From Hydractinia symbiolongicarpus (Eukaryota; Cnidaria; Hydrozoa; Anthoathecata; Hydractiniidae): DNA of 64,000 bases. Below, in pieces: positions 1-10,618 of the stretch (positions are counted from its first letter, which is position 1; every line of letters begins with the position of its first letter). Under the pieces are notes generated by a model, which saw only the letters and a program-made list of their open reading frames with translations, searched no databases and was not told the origin of the DNA. The stretch lies in contig NC_079883.1 of assembly GCF_029227915.1 (NCBI RefSeq), positions 17,424,001-17,488,000 of the forward strand. The letters run 5' to 3'. Position numbers and translations under genes: made by a program.

Positions 1-588
1 ACGTGATATACGTGTAAGGCCTTTATTAGGGTACAAGAGGCTATATTACAGACCTTAGGTGCCTGTACATGTGTTTGACGGTGTTGTGAAGCCGTGGCGA
101 TATGGAAAACAACTTGGGACGTCGTAGTCCTTTGAGAGTGGAGGGATTAGACCGATCGTAACTCGCGCAGGCACGTGGAACAGCGCAATTTGTGTGTACG
201 GCCTTTATTAAGCTGCAAAATGTCATATTACAGCCTTTGGAGGCCTGTACACGTGGTTGACGGTGTTATAAAGCTGTGGCGCAATGGAAAACGACTTGGG
301 ACGTCGTAGTCCATTGAGAGTGGAAGGATAGGACCAATGATAACCAGCGCAGGCACGTGCAACCACGTGATATACGTGTAAGGCCTTTACTAGGGTACAA
401 GAGGCTATATTACAGACCTTAGGGGCCTGTACCAGTAATTGACGGCGTTATAACGCCATGACACCATAGTAAAAAACTTGGAACTTTGTAGTCCATTGAG
501 AGTGGAAGGATTTGACCAATAGTAACTTGCGCAGGCACGTGGAACAACGCGAATTGGGTGTACGGCCTTTATTAGGCTGCAAAAGGTC

Positions 589-770
589 ATATTACAGCCT
601 TTAGAGACCTGTACACGTAGTTGACGGTGTTATAAAGCTGTGGCGCAATTGCAAACAACTTGGGACATCGCAGTCCATTGAGAGTGGAAGGATAGGACCA
701 ATGATAACCAGCGCAGGCACGTGCAACCACGTGATATACGTGTAAGGCCTTTACTAGGGTACAAGAGGCT
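589..770 (+). repeat. Monomer type D'' (exemplar, 182 bp)
   Basis: Resembles D and F in the head (CCTTTAGAGACCTGTACACG, TAGTTGACGG, GCGCAATTGCAAAC) but has GGGACATCG in the core, so the GACGTC palindrome is lost, then GGATAGGACCAATGATAACC and a class-2 tail ending CCTTTACTAGGGTACAAG. It usually follows type E' to make a 364-bp E'-D'' dimer, for example around 14,573-14,936, 14,937-15,300, 16,023-16,386 and 16,387-16,750. Confidence 0.85.
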
Positions 771-1316
771 ATATTACAGACCTTAGGGGTCTGTACACGT
801 GACCGACGCTGTCATAAAGCCATGGCGCAATGGAAAACCACTTGGGACGTCGTAGTCCATTGAGAGTGGAAGGATTAGACCATTGGTAACCTGCGCAGGC
901 ACGTGGAACTACGTGATTTATGTATACGGACTTTAATTGGCCGCAAAAGGCCATATTACAGCCTTTAAGGGCCAGTACACGTGTTTGACGGTGTTGTAAA
1001 GCCGTGGCGATATGGAAAACAACTTGGGACGTCGTAGTCCTTTGAGAGTGGAAGGATAAGACCAATGATAACCTGCGCAGGCACGTGCAACCACGTGATA
1101 TACGTGTAAGGCCTTTATTAGGGTGCAAGAGGCTATATTACAGACCTTAGGGGCCTGTCCACGTGACTGACGCTGTTATAAAGCCATGGCGCAATGGAAA
1201 ACCACTTGGGACATCGTAGTCCATTGAGAGTGGAAGGATAGGACCAATGATAACCAGCGCAGGCACGTGCAACCACGTGATATACGTGTAAGGCCTTTAC
1301 TAGGGTACAAGAGGCT

Positions 1317-1498
1317 ATATTACAGACCTTAGGGGCCTGTACACGTGACCGACGCTGTTATAAAGCCATGGCGCAATGGAAAACCACTTGGGACGTCGTA
1401 GTCCATTGAGAGTGGAAGGATTAGACCATTGGTAACCTGCGCAGGCACGTGGAACAACGTGATTTATGTATACGGACTTTAATTGGCCGCAAAAGGCC
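1317..1498 (+). repeat. Monomer type A (exemplar, 182 bp)
   Basis: Head ATATTACAGACCTTAGGGG, then CCTGTACACGTGAC(C/T)GACGC, a CCATGGCGCAATGG middle, GGATTAGACCATTGG, and a class-1 tail (CACGTGGAACAACGTG, then TTTATGTATACGGAC and TTGGCCGCAAAAGG). It is nearly always followed by type B. In this exemplar I count 39 C, 50 G and 11 CpG in 182 bases. Full-length A monomers recur across the window, for example at 771, 3673, 16751, 26825 and 48280. Some copies have an extra T (GGACTTTTAATTGG) and are 183 bp, for example 24136-24318. Confidence 0.9.
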
Positions 1499-1680
1499 AT
1501 ATTACAGCCTTTAAGGGCCAGTACACGTGTTTGACGGTGTTGTAAAGCCGTGGCGATATGGAAAACAACTTGGGACATCGTAGTCCTTTGAGAGTGGAAG
1601 GATAAGAACAATGATAACCTGCGCAGGCACGTGCAACCACGTGATATACGTGTAAGGCCTTTATTAGAGTGCAAGAGGCT
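1499..1680 (+). repeat. Monomer type B (exemplar, 182 bp)
   Basis: Head ATATTACAGCCTTTA(A/G)GGG followed by CCAGTACACGTGTTTGACGG, GTTGTAAAGCCGTGGCGATA, GTCCTTTGAGAGTGG, GATAAGACCAATGATAACC, and a class-2 tail with three ACGTG motifs (CACGTG at 1628 and 1638, TACGTG at 1647). It ends AAGGCCTTTATTAG. It pairs with A to form an A-B dimer of 364 bp. A B' variant has GATATGAAAAAC in place of GATATGGAAAAC, for example in the monomer at 4219. Confidence 0.9.
1627..1652. other. Triple ACGTG cluster in class-2 tails (exemplar)
   Basis: In type B at 1499-1680, ACGTG occurs at 1629, 1639 and 1648: the perfect palindrome GCACGTGC (1627-1634), then CACGTG (1638-1643), then TACGTG (1647-1652). Spacing is 10 and 9 bases, about one helix turn. 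The second and third also form an inverted repeat, CACGT and ACGTG around GATAT. Almost every class-2 tail in the window keeps this layout. It resembles an E-box/G-box cluster, the kind of site bHLH and bZIP proteins bind, but no binding can be shown from sequence. Confidence 0.7.
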
Positions 1681-3537
1681 ATATTACAGACCTTAGGGGC
1701 CTGTCCACGTGACTGACGCTGTTATAAAGCCATGGCGCAATGGAAAACCACTTGGGACGTCGTAGTCTATTGAGAGTGGAAGGATTAGACCGATCGTAAC
1801 TCGCCCATGCACGTGGAACAACGTGATTTATGTATACGGACTTTAATTGGCCGCAAAAGGCCATATTACAGCCTTTAGAGACCTGTACACGTGGTTGACG
1901 GTGTTATAAAGCTGTGGCGCAATTGCAAACAACTTGGGACGTCGTAGTCCATTGTGAGTACATGGACTAGTCCGATCATAACTTGCGCAGGCAAGTGGAT
2001 CTACGTGATTCATGTGTACGGCCTCTATTAGGCAGCAAAAGGCCATGCCTTTACAGGCCTGTACACGTGGCTGACTGTGTTATAAAGCCGTGGCGCATTG
2101 GAAAACGACTTGGGACGTCGTAGTCCATTGAGAGTGGAAGGATTAGACCAATGGTAACCTGCGCAGGCACGTGCAACCACGTGATATACGTGTAAGTCCT
2201 TTATTAGGGTACAAGAGGCTATATTACAGACCTTAGGGGCCTGTACACGTGACTGACGCTGTTATAAAGCCATGGCGCAATGGAAAACCACTTGGGACGT
2301 CGTAGTCCATTGACAGTGGAAGGATTAGACCGTTGGTAACCTGCGCAGGGACGTGGAACAACGTGATTTATGTATACAGACTTTTAATTGGCAGCAAAAG
2401 GCCATATTAGAGCCTTTAGGGGCCAGGACACGTGTTTGACAGTGTTGTAAAGCCGTGGCGATATGGAAAACAACTTGGGACGTCGTAGTACTTAGAGAGT
2501 GGAAGGATAAGACCAATGATAACCTGCGCAGGCACGTGCAACCACGTGATATACGTGTAAGGCCTTTATTAGGGTACAAGAGGCTATATTACAGACCTTA
2601 GGGGCCTGTACCAGTAATTGACGGCGTTATAACGCCATGACACCATGGTAAAAAACTTGGGACGTTGTAGTCCATTGAGAGTGGAAGGATTTGACCAATA
2701 GTAACCTGCGCAGGCACTTGGAACAACGCGAATTGGGTGTACGGCCTTTATTATGCTGCAAAAGGTCATATTACAGACTTTAGAGACCTGTACACGTAGT
2801 TGACAGTGTTGTAAAGCCGTGGCGATATGGGAAACAACTTGGGACGTCGTAGTCCTTTTAGAGTGGAAAGATTACACCAATGCTAACCTGCGCAGGCACG
2901 TGCAACCACGTGATATACGTGTAAGGCCTTTATTATGGGTACAAGAGGCTATATTACAGCCCTTAGGGGCCTGTACATGTAATTGACGGCGTTATAACGC
3001 CATGACACAATGGTAAACAACTTGGGACGCCGTAGTCCGTTGAGAGTGGAAGGATTAGACCATTAGTAACCTGCGCAGGCACGTGGTACAACGCGAATTG
3101 GGTGTACGGCTTTTATTAGGCTGCAAAAGGTCATATTACAGTCTTTAGAGACCTGTACACGTGGTTGACGGTGTTATAAAGCTGTGGCGCAATTGCAAAC
3201 AACTTGGGACGTCGTAGTTCATTGTGAGTACATGGACTAGTCCGATCATAACTTGCGCAGGCAAGTGGATCTACGTGATTCATGTGTACGGCCTCTATTA
3301 GGCAGCAAAATGGCATGCATTTAGAGGCCTGTACACGTGGCTGACTGTGTTATAAAGCCGTGGCGCATTGGAAAACCACTTGGGACGTCGTAATCCGTTG
3401 AGAGTGGAAGGATTACACCAATGCTAACCTGTGCAGGCACGTGCAACCACGTGATATACGTGTAAGGCTTTTATTAGGCTGCAAGAGGCCATATTGCAGT
3501 CGTTAGAGGCATGTACTCGTAGTTAACGGTGTTATAA

Positions 3538-3547
3538 CGCCATGGCG
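3538..3547. other. Perfect 10-bp palindrome CGCCATGGCG in H monomers
   Basis: CGCCATGGCG reads the same on both strands and sits after GTTATAA in type H monomers (3538-3547 here, and equivalent places in other H copies). Type A has AGCCATGGCG, a shorter palindrome. Possible cruciform or dimer-protein site; function unknown. Confidence 0.7.
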
Positions 3548-3574
3548 CAATGGAAAACGACTTGGGACGTCGTA

Positions 3575-5485
3575 GTCCATTGAGAGTGGAAAGATAGGAC
3601 CAATGATAACCAGCGCAGGCACGTGCAACCACGTGATATACGTGTAAGGCCTTTACTAGGGTACAAGAGGCTATATTACAGACCTTAGGGGCCTGTACAC
3701 GTGACCGACGCTGTTATAAAGCCATGGCGCAATGGAAAACCACTTGCGACGTCGTAGTCCATTGAGAGTGGAAGGATTAGACCATTGGTAACCTGCGCAG
3801 GCACGTGGAACAACGTGATTTATGTATACGGACTTTAATTGGCCGCAAAAGGCCATATTACAGCCTTTAAGGGACAGTACACGTGTTTGACGGTGTTGTA
3901 AAGCCGTGGCGATATGGAAAACAACTTGGGACGTCGTAGTCCTTTGAGAGTGGAAGGATAAGACCAATGATAACCTGCGCAGGCACGTGCAACCACGTGG
4001 TATACGTGTAAGGCCTTTATTAGAGTGCAACAGGCTATATTACAGACCTTAGGGGCCTGTCCACGTGACTGACGCTGTTATAAAGCCATGGCGCAATGGA
4101 AAACCACTTGGGACGTCGTAGTCTATTGAGAGTGGAAGGATTAGACCATTGGTAACTTGCGCAGGCACGTGAAACAAAGTGATTTGTGTATGCGGACTTT
4201 AATTGGCCGCAAAAGGCCATATTACAGCCTTTAGGGGCCAGTACACGTGTTTGACGGTGTTGTAAAGCCGTGGCGATATGAAAAACAACTTGGGACGTCG
4301 TAGTCCTTTGAGAGTGGAAGGATAAGACCAATGATAACCTGCGCAGGCACGTGCAACCACGTGATATACGTGTAAGGCCTTTATTAGGGTACAAGAGGCT
4401 ATATTACAGACCTTAGGGGCCTGTACACGTGTTTGACGGTGTTGTAAAGCCGTGGCGATATGGAAAACAACTTGGGACGTCGTAGTCCATTGTGAGTACA
4501 TGGACTAGTCCGATCATAACTTGCGCAGGCAAGTGGATCTACGTGATTCATGTGTACGGCCTCTATTAGGCAGCAAAAGGCCATGCCTTTACAGGCCTGT
4601 ACACGTGGCTGACTGTGTTATAAAGCCGTGGTGCATTGGAAAACCACTTGGGACGTCATAATCCGTTGAGAGTGGAAGGATTACACCAATGCTAACCTGT
4701 GCAGGCACGTGCAACCACGTGATATACGTGTAAGGCCTTTATTAGGCTGCAAGAGGCCATATTGCAGTCGTTAGAGGCATGTACTCGTAGTTAACGGTGT
4801 TATAACGCCATGGCGCAATGGAAAACGACTTGGGACGTCGTAGTCCATTGAGAGTGGAAGGATTAGACCAATGGTAACCTGCGCAGGCACGTGCAACCAC
4901 GTGATATACGTGTAAGTCCTTTATTAGGGTACAAGAGGCTATATTACAGACCTTAGGGGCCTGTCCACGTGACTGACGCTGTTATAAAGCCATGGCGCAA
5001 TGGAAAACCACTTGGGACGTCGTAGTCCATTGACAGTGGAAGGATTAGACCGTTGGTAACCTGCGCAGGCACGTGGAACAACGTGATTTATGTATACAGA
5101 CTTTTAATTGGCCGCAAAAGGCCATATTAGAGCCTTTAGGGGCCAGGACACGTGTTTGACAGTGTTGTAAAGCCGTGGCGATATGGAAAACAACTTGGGA
5201 CGTCGTAGTACTTAGAGAGTGGAAGGATAAGACCAATGATGACCTGCGCAGGCACGTGCAACCACGTGATATACGTGTAAGGCCTTTATTAGGGTACAAG
5301 AGGCTATATTACAGACCTTAGGGGCCTGTACCAGTAATTGACGGCGTTATAACGCCATGACACCATGGTAAAAAACTTGGGACGTTGTAGTCCATTGAGA
5401 GTGGAAGGATTTGACCAATAGTAACCTGCGCAGGCACTTGGAACAACGCGAATTGGGTGTACGGCCTTTATTAGGCTGAAAAAGG
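3575..5485. repeat. Segment also present at 16,653-18,563 (offset 13,078)
   Basis: The run H-tail, A, B, A', B', C/F mosaic, G, H, A, B, E' is repeated 13,078 bases further right. Shared rare variants: ACGTGGTATACGTG (3,994 and 17,072), GAAACAAAGTGATTTGTG (4,170 and 17,248), GACGTCATAATCCG (4,654 and 17,732) and CGTAGTACTTAGAGAGTGG. The match ends around the end of the E' monomer. Between the copies lie the 10-mer and 8-mer blocks, so these look like later expansions that separated an older neighbourhood. Confidence 0.75.
4037..4218 (+). repeat. Monomer type A' (exemplar, 182 bp)
   Basis: A close relative of type A, distinguished by CCTGTCCACGTGACTGACGC in the head, GTCTATTGAGAG in place of GTCCATTGAGAG, and a tail reading GTGAAACAAAGTGATTTG then TGTATGCGGAC. 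Later copies (for example 26,2xx, 32,3xx and 47,6xx) have GAAACAACGTG instead of GAAACAAAGTG, so a second ACGTG is restored or retained there. A' is normally followed by B'. Other copies start at 21,593, 22,685, 27,189, 32,222, 39,119, 44,574 and 63,047. Confidence 0.85.
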
Positions 5486-6034
5486 TCATATTACAGCCTT
5501 TGGAGGCCTGTACACGTGGTTGACAGTGTTGTAAAGCCGTGGCGATATGGGAAACAACTTGGGACGTCGTAGTCCTTTTAGAGTGGAAGGATTACACCAA
5601 TGCTAACCTGCGCAGGCACGTGCAACCACGTGATATACGTGTAAGGCCTTTATTATGGGTACAAGAGGCTATATTACAGCCCTTAGGGGCCTGTACATGT
5701 AATTGACGGCGTTATAACGCCATGACACAATGGTAAACAACTTGGGACGTCGTAGTCCATTGAGAGTGGAAGGATTAGACCAATAGTAACATGCGCAGGC
5801 ACGTGGAACAACGCGAATTGGGTGTACGGCCTTTATTAGGCTGCAAAAGGTCATATTACAGCCTTTAGAGACCTGTACACGTGGTTGACGGTGTTATAAA
5901 GCTATGGCGCAATTGCAAACAACTTGGGACGTCGTAGTCCATTGTGAGTACATGGACTAGTCCGATCATAACTTGCGCAGGCAAGTGGATCTACGTGATT
6001 CATGTGTACGGCCTCTATTAGGCAGCTAAAGGCC

Positions 6035-6183
6035 ATGCCTTTAGAGGCCTGTACACGTGGCTGACTGTGTTATAAAGCCGTGGCGCATTGGAAAACCACT
6101 TGGGACGTCGTAATCCGTTGAGAGTGCAGGCACGTGCAACCACGTGATATACGTGTAAGGCTTTTATTAGGCTGCAAGAGGCC
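6035..6183 (+). repeat. Shortened G monomer, 149 bp
   Basis: Normal G to CCGTTGAGAGTG, then directly CAGGCACGTGCAACC: 27 bases lost compared with the 176-bp G. The break lies between GAGAGTG and GTGCAGG, so a short GTG match could have guided the deletion. Confidence 0.85.
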
Positions 6184-6905
6184 ATATTGCAATCGTTAGA
6201 GGCATGTATTCGTAGTTAACGGTGTTATAACGCCATGGCGCAATGGAAAACGACTTGGGACGTCGTAGTCCATTGAGAGTGGAAGGATAGGACCAATGAT
6301 AACCAGCGCAGGCACGTGCAACCACGTGATATACGTGTAAGGCCTTTACTAGGGTACAAGAGGCTATATTACAGACCTTAGGGGCCTGTACCAGTAATTG
6401 ACGGCGTTATAACGCCATGACACCATGGTAAAAAACTTGGGACGTTGTAGTCCATTGAGAGTGGAAGGACTTGACCAATAGTAACCTGCGCAGGCACGTG
6501 GAACAACGCGAATTGGGTGTACGGCCTTTATTAGGCTGCAAAAGGTCATATTACAGTCTTTAGAGACCTGTACACGTGGTTGACGGTGTTATAAAGCTGT
6601 GGCGCAATTGCAAACAACTTGGGACGTCGTAGTCCATTGTGAGTACATGGACTAGTCCGATCATAACTTGCACAGGCAAGTGGATCTACGTGATTCATGT
6701 GTACGGCCTCTATTAGGCAGCAAAAGGGCATGCATTTAGAGGCCTGTACACGTGGCTGACTGTGTTATAAAGCCGTGGCGCATTGGAAAACCACTTGGGA
6801 CGTCGTAATCCGTTGAGAGTGGAAGGATTAGACCAATGGTAACCTGCGCAGGCACGTGCAACCACGCAATATACGTGTAAGGCCTTTATTAGGGTATAAG
6901 AGGCT

Positions 6906-7058
6906 ATATTACAGACCTTAGGGGCCTGTACACGTGACTGACGCTGTTATAAAGCCATGGCGCGTAGTCCTGTGGAAGGATAAGACCAATGATAACCTGC
7001 ACAGGCACGTGCTACCACGTGATATACGTGGAAGGCCTTTATTAGGGTACAAGAGGCA
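6906..7058 (+). repeat. Shortened A monomer, 153 bp
   Basis: A-type head to CCATGGCGC, then directly GTAGTCCTGTGGAAGG, so 29 bases are missing around the core (most of ACTTGGGACGTC is gone). Tail is class 2 with GTGCTACCACGTG. It closes each 10-mer unit. Confidence 0.88.
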
Positions 7059-8685
7059 ATATTACAGACCTTAGGTGCCTGTACACGTGTTTGACGGTGT
7101 TGTGAAGCCGTGGCGATATGGAAAACAACTTGGGACGTCGTAGTCCTTTGAGAGTGGAGGGATTAGACCGATCGTAACTCGCGCAGGCACGTGGAACAGC
7201 GCAATTTGTGTGTACGGCCTTTATTAGGCTGCAAAAGGTCATATTACAGCCTTTGGAGGCCTGTACACGTGGTTGACGGTGTTATAAAGCTGTGGCGCAA
7301 TTGCAAACAACTTGGGACGTCGTAGTCCATTGAGAGTGGAAGGATTACACCAATGCTAACCTGCGCAGGCACGTGCAACCACGTGATATACGTGTAAGGC
7401 CTTTATTATGGGTACAAGAGGCTATATTACAGCCATTAGGGGCCTGTACCTGTAATTGACGGCGTTATAACGCCATGACACAATGGTAAACAACTTGGGA
7501 CGCCGTAGTCCGTTGAGAGTGGAAGGATTAGACCAATAGTAACCTGCGCAGGCACGTGGTACAACGCCAATTGGGTGTACGGCTTTTATTTGGCTGCAAA
7601 AGGTCATATTACAGTCTTTAGAGACCTGTACACGTAGTTGACGGTGTTATAAAGCTGTGGCGCAATTGCAAACAGCTTGGGACGTCGTAGTCCATTGTGA
7701 GTACATGGACTAGTCCGATCATAACTTGCGCAGGCAAGTGGATCTACGTGATTCATGTGTACGGCCTCTATTAGGCAGCAAAAGGGCATGTATTTAGAGG
7801 CCTGTACACGTGGCTGACTGGGTTATAAAGCCGTGGTGCATTGGAAAACCACTTGGGACGTCGTAATCCGTTGAGAGTGGAAGGATTAGACCAATGCTAA
7901 CCTGTGCAGGCACGTGCAACCACGTGATATACGTGTAAGGCTTTTATTAGGCTGCAAGAGGCCATATTGCAATCGTTAGAGGCATGTATTCGTAGTTAAC
8001 GGTGTTATAACGCCATGGCGCAATGGAAAACGACTTGGGACGTCGTAGTCCATTGAGAGTGGAAGGATAGGACCAATGATAACCAGCGCAGGCACGTGCA
8101 ACCACGTGATATACGTGTAAGGCCTTTACTAGGGTACAAGAGGCTATATTACAGACCTTAGGGGCCTGTACCAGTAATTGACGGCGTTATAACGCCATGA
8201 CACCATGGTAAAAAACTTGGGACGTTGTAGTCCATTGAGAGTGGAAGGACTTGACCAATAGTAACCTGCGCAGGCACGTGGAACAACGCGAATTGGGTGT
8301 ACGGCCTTTATTAGGCTGCAAAAGGTCATATTACAGTCTTTAGAGACCTGTACACGTGGTTGACGGTGTTATAAAGCTGTGGCGCAATTGCAAACAACTT
8401 GGGACGTCGTAGTCCATTGTGAGTACATGGACTAGTCCGATCATAACTTGCACAGGCAAGTGGATCTACGTGATTCATGTGTACGGCCTCTATTAGGCAG
8501 CAAAAGGGCATGCATTTAGAGGCCTGTACACGTGGCTGACTGTGTTATAAAGCCGTGGCGCATTGGAAAACCACTTGGGACGTCGTAATCCGTTGAGAGT
8601 GGAAGGATTAGACCAATGGTAACCTGCGCAGGCACGTGCAACCACGCAATATACGTGTAAGGCCTTTATTAGGGTACAAGAGGCT

Positions 8686-8838
8686 ATATTACAGACCTTA
8701 GGGGCCTGTACACGTGACTGACGCTGTTATAAAGCCATGGCGCGTAGTCCTGTGGAAGGATAAGACCAATGATAACCTGCACAGGCACGTGCTACCACGT
8801 GATATACGTGGAAGGCCTTTATTAGGGTACAAGAGGCA
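8686..8838 (+). repeat. Shortened A monomer, 153 bp (10-mer copy)
   Basis: Same deletion junction GGCGCGTAGTCCTGTGG as at 6906-7058, 1,780 bases further right. Confidence 0.88.
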
Positions 8839-10465
8839 ATATTACAGACCTTAGGTGCCTGTACACGTGTTTGACGGTGTTGTGAAGCCGTGGCGATATG
8901 GAAAACAACTTGGGACGTCGTAGTCCTTTGAGAGTGGAGGGATTAGACCGATCGTAACTCGCGCAGGCACGTGGAACAGCGCAATTTGTGTGTACGGCCT
9001 TTATTAGGCTGCAAAAGGTCATATTACAGCCTTTGGAGGCCTGTACACGTGGTTGACGGTGTTATAAAGCTGTGGCGCAATTGCAAACAACTTGGGACGT
9101 CGTAGTCCATTGAGAGTGGAAGGATTACACCAATGCTAACCTGCGCAGGCACGTGCAACCACGTGATATACGTGTAAGGCCTTTATTATGGGTACAAGAG
9201 GCTATATTACAGCCATTAGGGGCCTGTACCTGTAATTGACGGCGTTATAACGCCATGACACAATGGTAAACAACTTGGGACGCCGTAGTCCGTTGAGAGT
9301 GGAAGGATTAGACCAATAGTAACCTGCGCAGGCACGTGGTACAACGCCAATTGGGTGTACGGCTTTTATTTGGCTGCAAAAGGTCATATTACAGTCTTTA
9401 GAGACCTGTACACGTAGTTGACGGTGTTATAAAGCTGTGGCGCAATTGCAAACAGCTTGGGACGTCGTAGTCCATTGTGAGTACATGGACTAGTCCGATC
9501 ATAACTTGCGCAGGCAAGTGGATCTACGTGATTCATGTGTACGGCCTCTATTAGGCAGCAAAAGGGCATGTATTTAGAGGCCTGTACACGTGGCTGACTG
9601 GGTTATAAAGCCGTGGTGCATTGGAAAACCACTTGGGACGTCGTAATCCGTTGAGAGTGGAAGGATTAGACCAATGCTAACCTGTGCAGGCACGTGCAAC
9701 CACGTGATATACGTGTAAGGCTTTTATTAGGCTGCAAGAGGCCATATTGCAATCGTTAGAGGCATGTATTCGTAGTTAACGGTGTTATAACGCCATGGCG
9801 CAATGGAAAACGACTTGGGACGTCGTAGTCCATTGAGAGTGGAAGGATAGGACCAATGATAACCAGCGCAGGCACGTGCAACCACGTGATATACGTGTAA
9901 GGCCTTTACTAGGGTACAAGAGGCTATATTACAGACCTTAGGGGCCTGTACCAGTAATTGACGGCGTTATAACGCCATGACACCATGGTAAAAAACTTGG
10001 GACGTTGTAGTCCATTGAGAGTGGAAGGACTTGACCAATAGTAACCTGCGCAGGCACGTGGAACAACGCGAATTGGGTGTACGGCCTTTATTAGGCTGCA
10101 AAAGGTCATATTACAGTCTTTAGAGACCTGTACACGTGGTTGACGGTGTTATAAAGCTGTGGCGCAATTGCAAACAACTTGGGACGTCGTAGTCCATTGT
10201 GAGTACATGGACTAGTCCGATCATAACTTGCACAGGCAAGTGGATCTACGTGATTCATGTGTACGGCCTCTATTAGGCAGCAAAAGGGCATGCATTTAGA
10301 GGCCTGTACACGTGGCTGACTGTGTTATAAAGCCGTGGCGCATTGGAAAACCACTTGGGACGTCGTAATCCGTTGAGAGTGGAAGGATTAGACCAATGGT
10401 AACCTGCGCAGGCACGTGGAACCACGCAATATACGTGTAAGGCCTTTATTAGGGTACAAGAGGCT

Positions 10466-10618
10466 ATATTACAGACCTTAGAGGCCTGTACACGTGACTG
10501 ACGCTGTTATAAAGCCATGGCGCGTAGTCCTGTGGAAGGATAAGACCAATGATAACCTGCACAGGCACGTGCTACCACGTGATATACGTGGAAGGCCTTT
10601 ATTAGGGTACAAGAGGCA
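10466..10618 (+). repeat. Shortened A monomer, 153 bp (10-mer copy)
   Basis: Same deletion junction. This copy has a private TTAGAGGCC in the head where the others have TTAGGGGCC. Confidence 0.88.

Larger units (their letters stand above)
1..2129. repeat. Irregular monomer mixture at the left edge
   Basis: Order from base 43: C, D, E', D'', A, B, an A'/D'' mosaic (1135), A, B, a mosaic with A' head, C-like middle and A tail (1681), F (1863), then a G/H mosaic (about 2045). The A-B pair at 771-1134 recurs at 1317-1680, a 546-bp (three-monomer) offset. The C monomer at 43 shares TTAGGTGCC with those at 7059, 8839, 10619 and 12399, tying this edge to the 10-mer block. No longer HOR is complete here. 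Confidence 0.8.
2130..6183. repeat. HOR block, period about 2,720 bp (15-mer), about 1.5 copies
   Basis: Bases from about 2,130 to 3,430 match about 4,850 to 6,110 at an offset of 2,720. Shared markers include CGTAGTACTTAGAGAGTGG, TTGACAGTGTTGTAAAG, TCGTAGTCCTTTTAGAG and TTATTATGGGTACAA at the same relative places. The second copy ends in a shortened G monomer (6035-6183). In between lies the A-B-A'-B' stretch (3,673-4,400) that recurs near 16.75 kb. Confidence 0.75.

Noticed and set aside
1638-1645. Match to the yeast CDEI element (ATCACGTG on the minus strand)
   Set aside because: It fits RTCACRTG, but there is no CDEII/CDEIII architecture and the motif is repeated in most class-2 monomers. 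Kept only as an E-box/G-box-type cluster, not as a point centromere.
6208-6224. CENP-B box-like site in H monomers (TTCG, four bases, TAACGG); also 7988, 9768 and 11,548
   Set aside because: It matches 7 of the 9 essential positions of NTTCGNNNNANNCGGGN. By my estimate, a match that good is expected about once per two 182-bp monomers by chance over both strands, and most H copies have CTCG instead. Not supported as a real CENP-B box.
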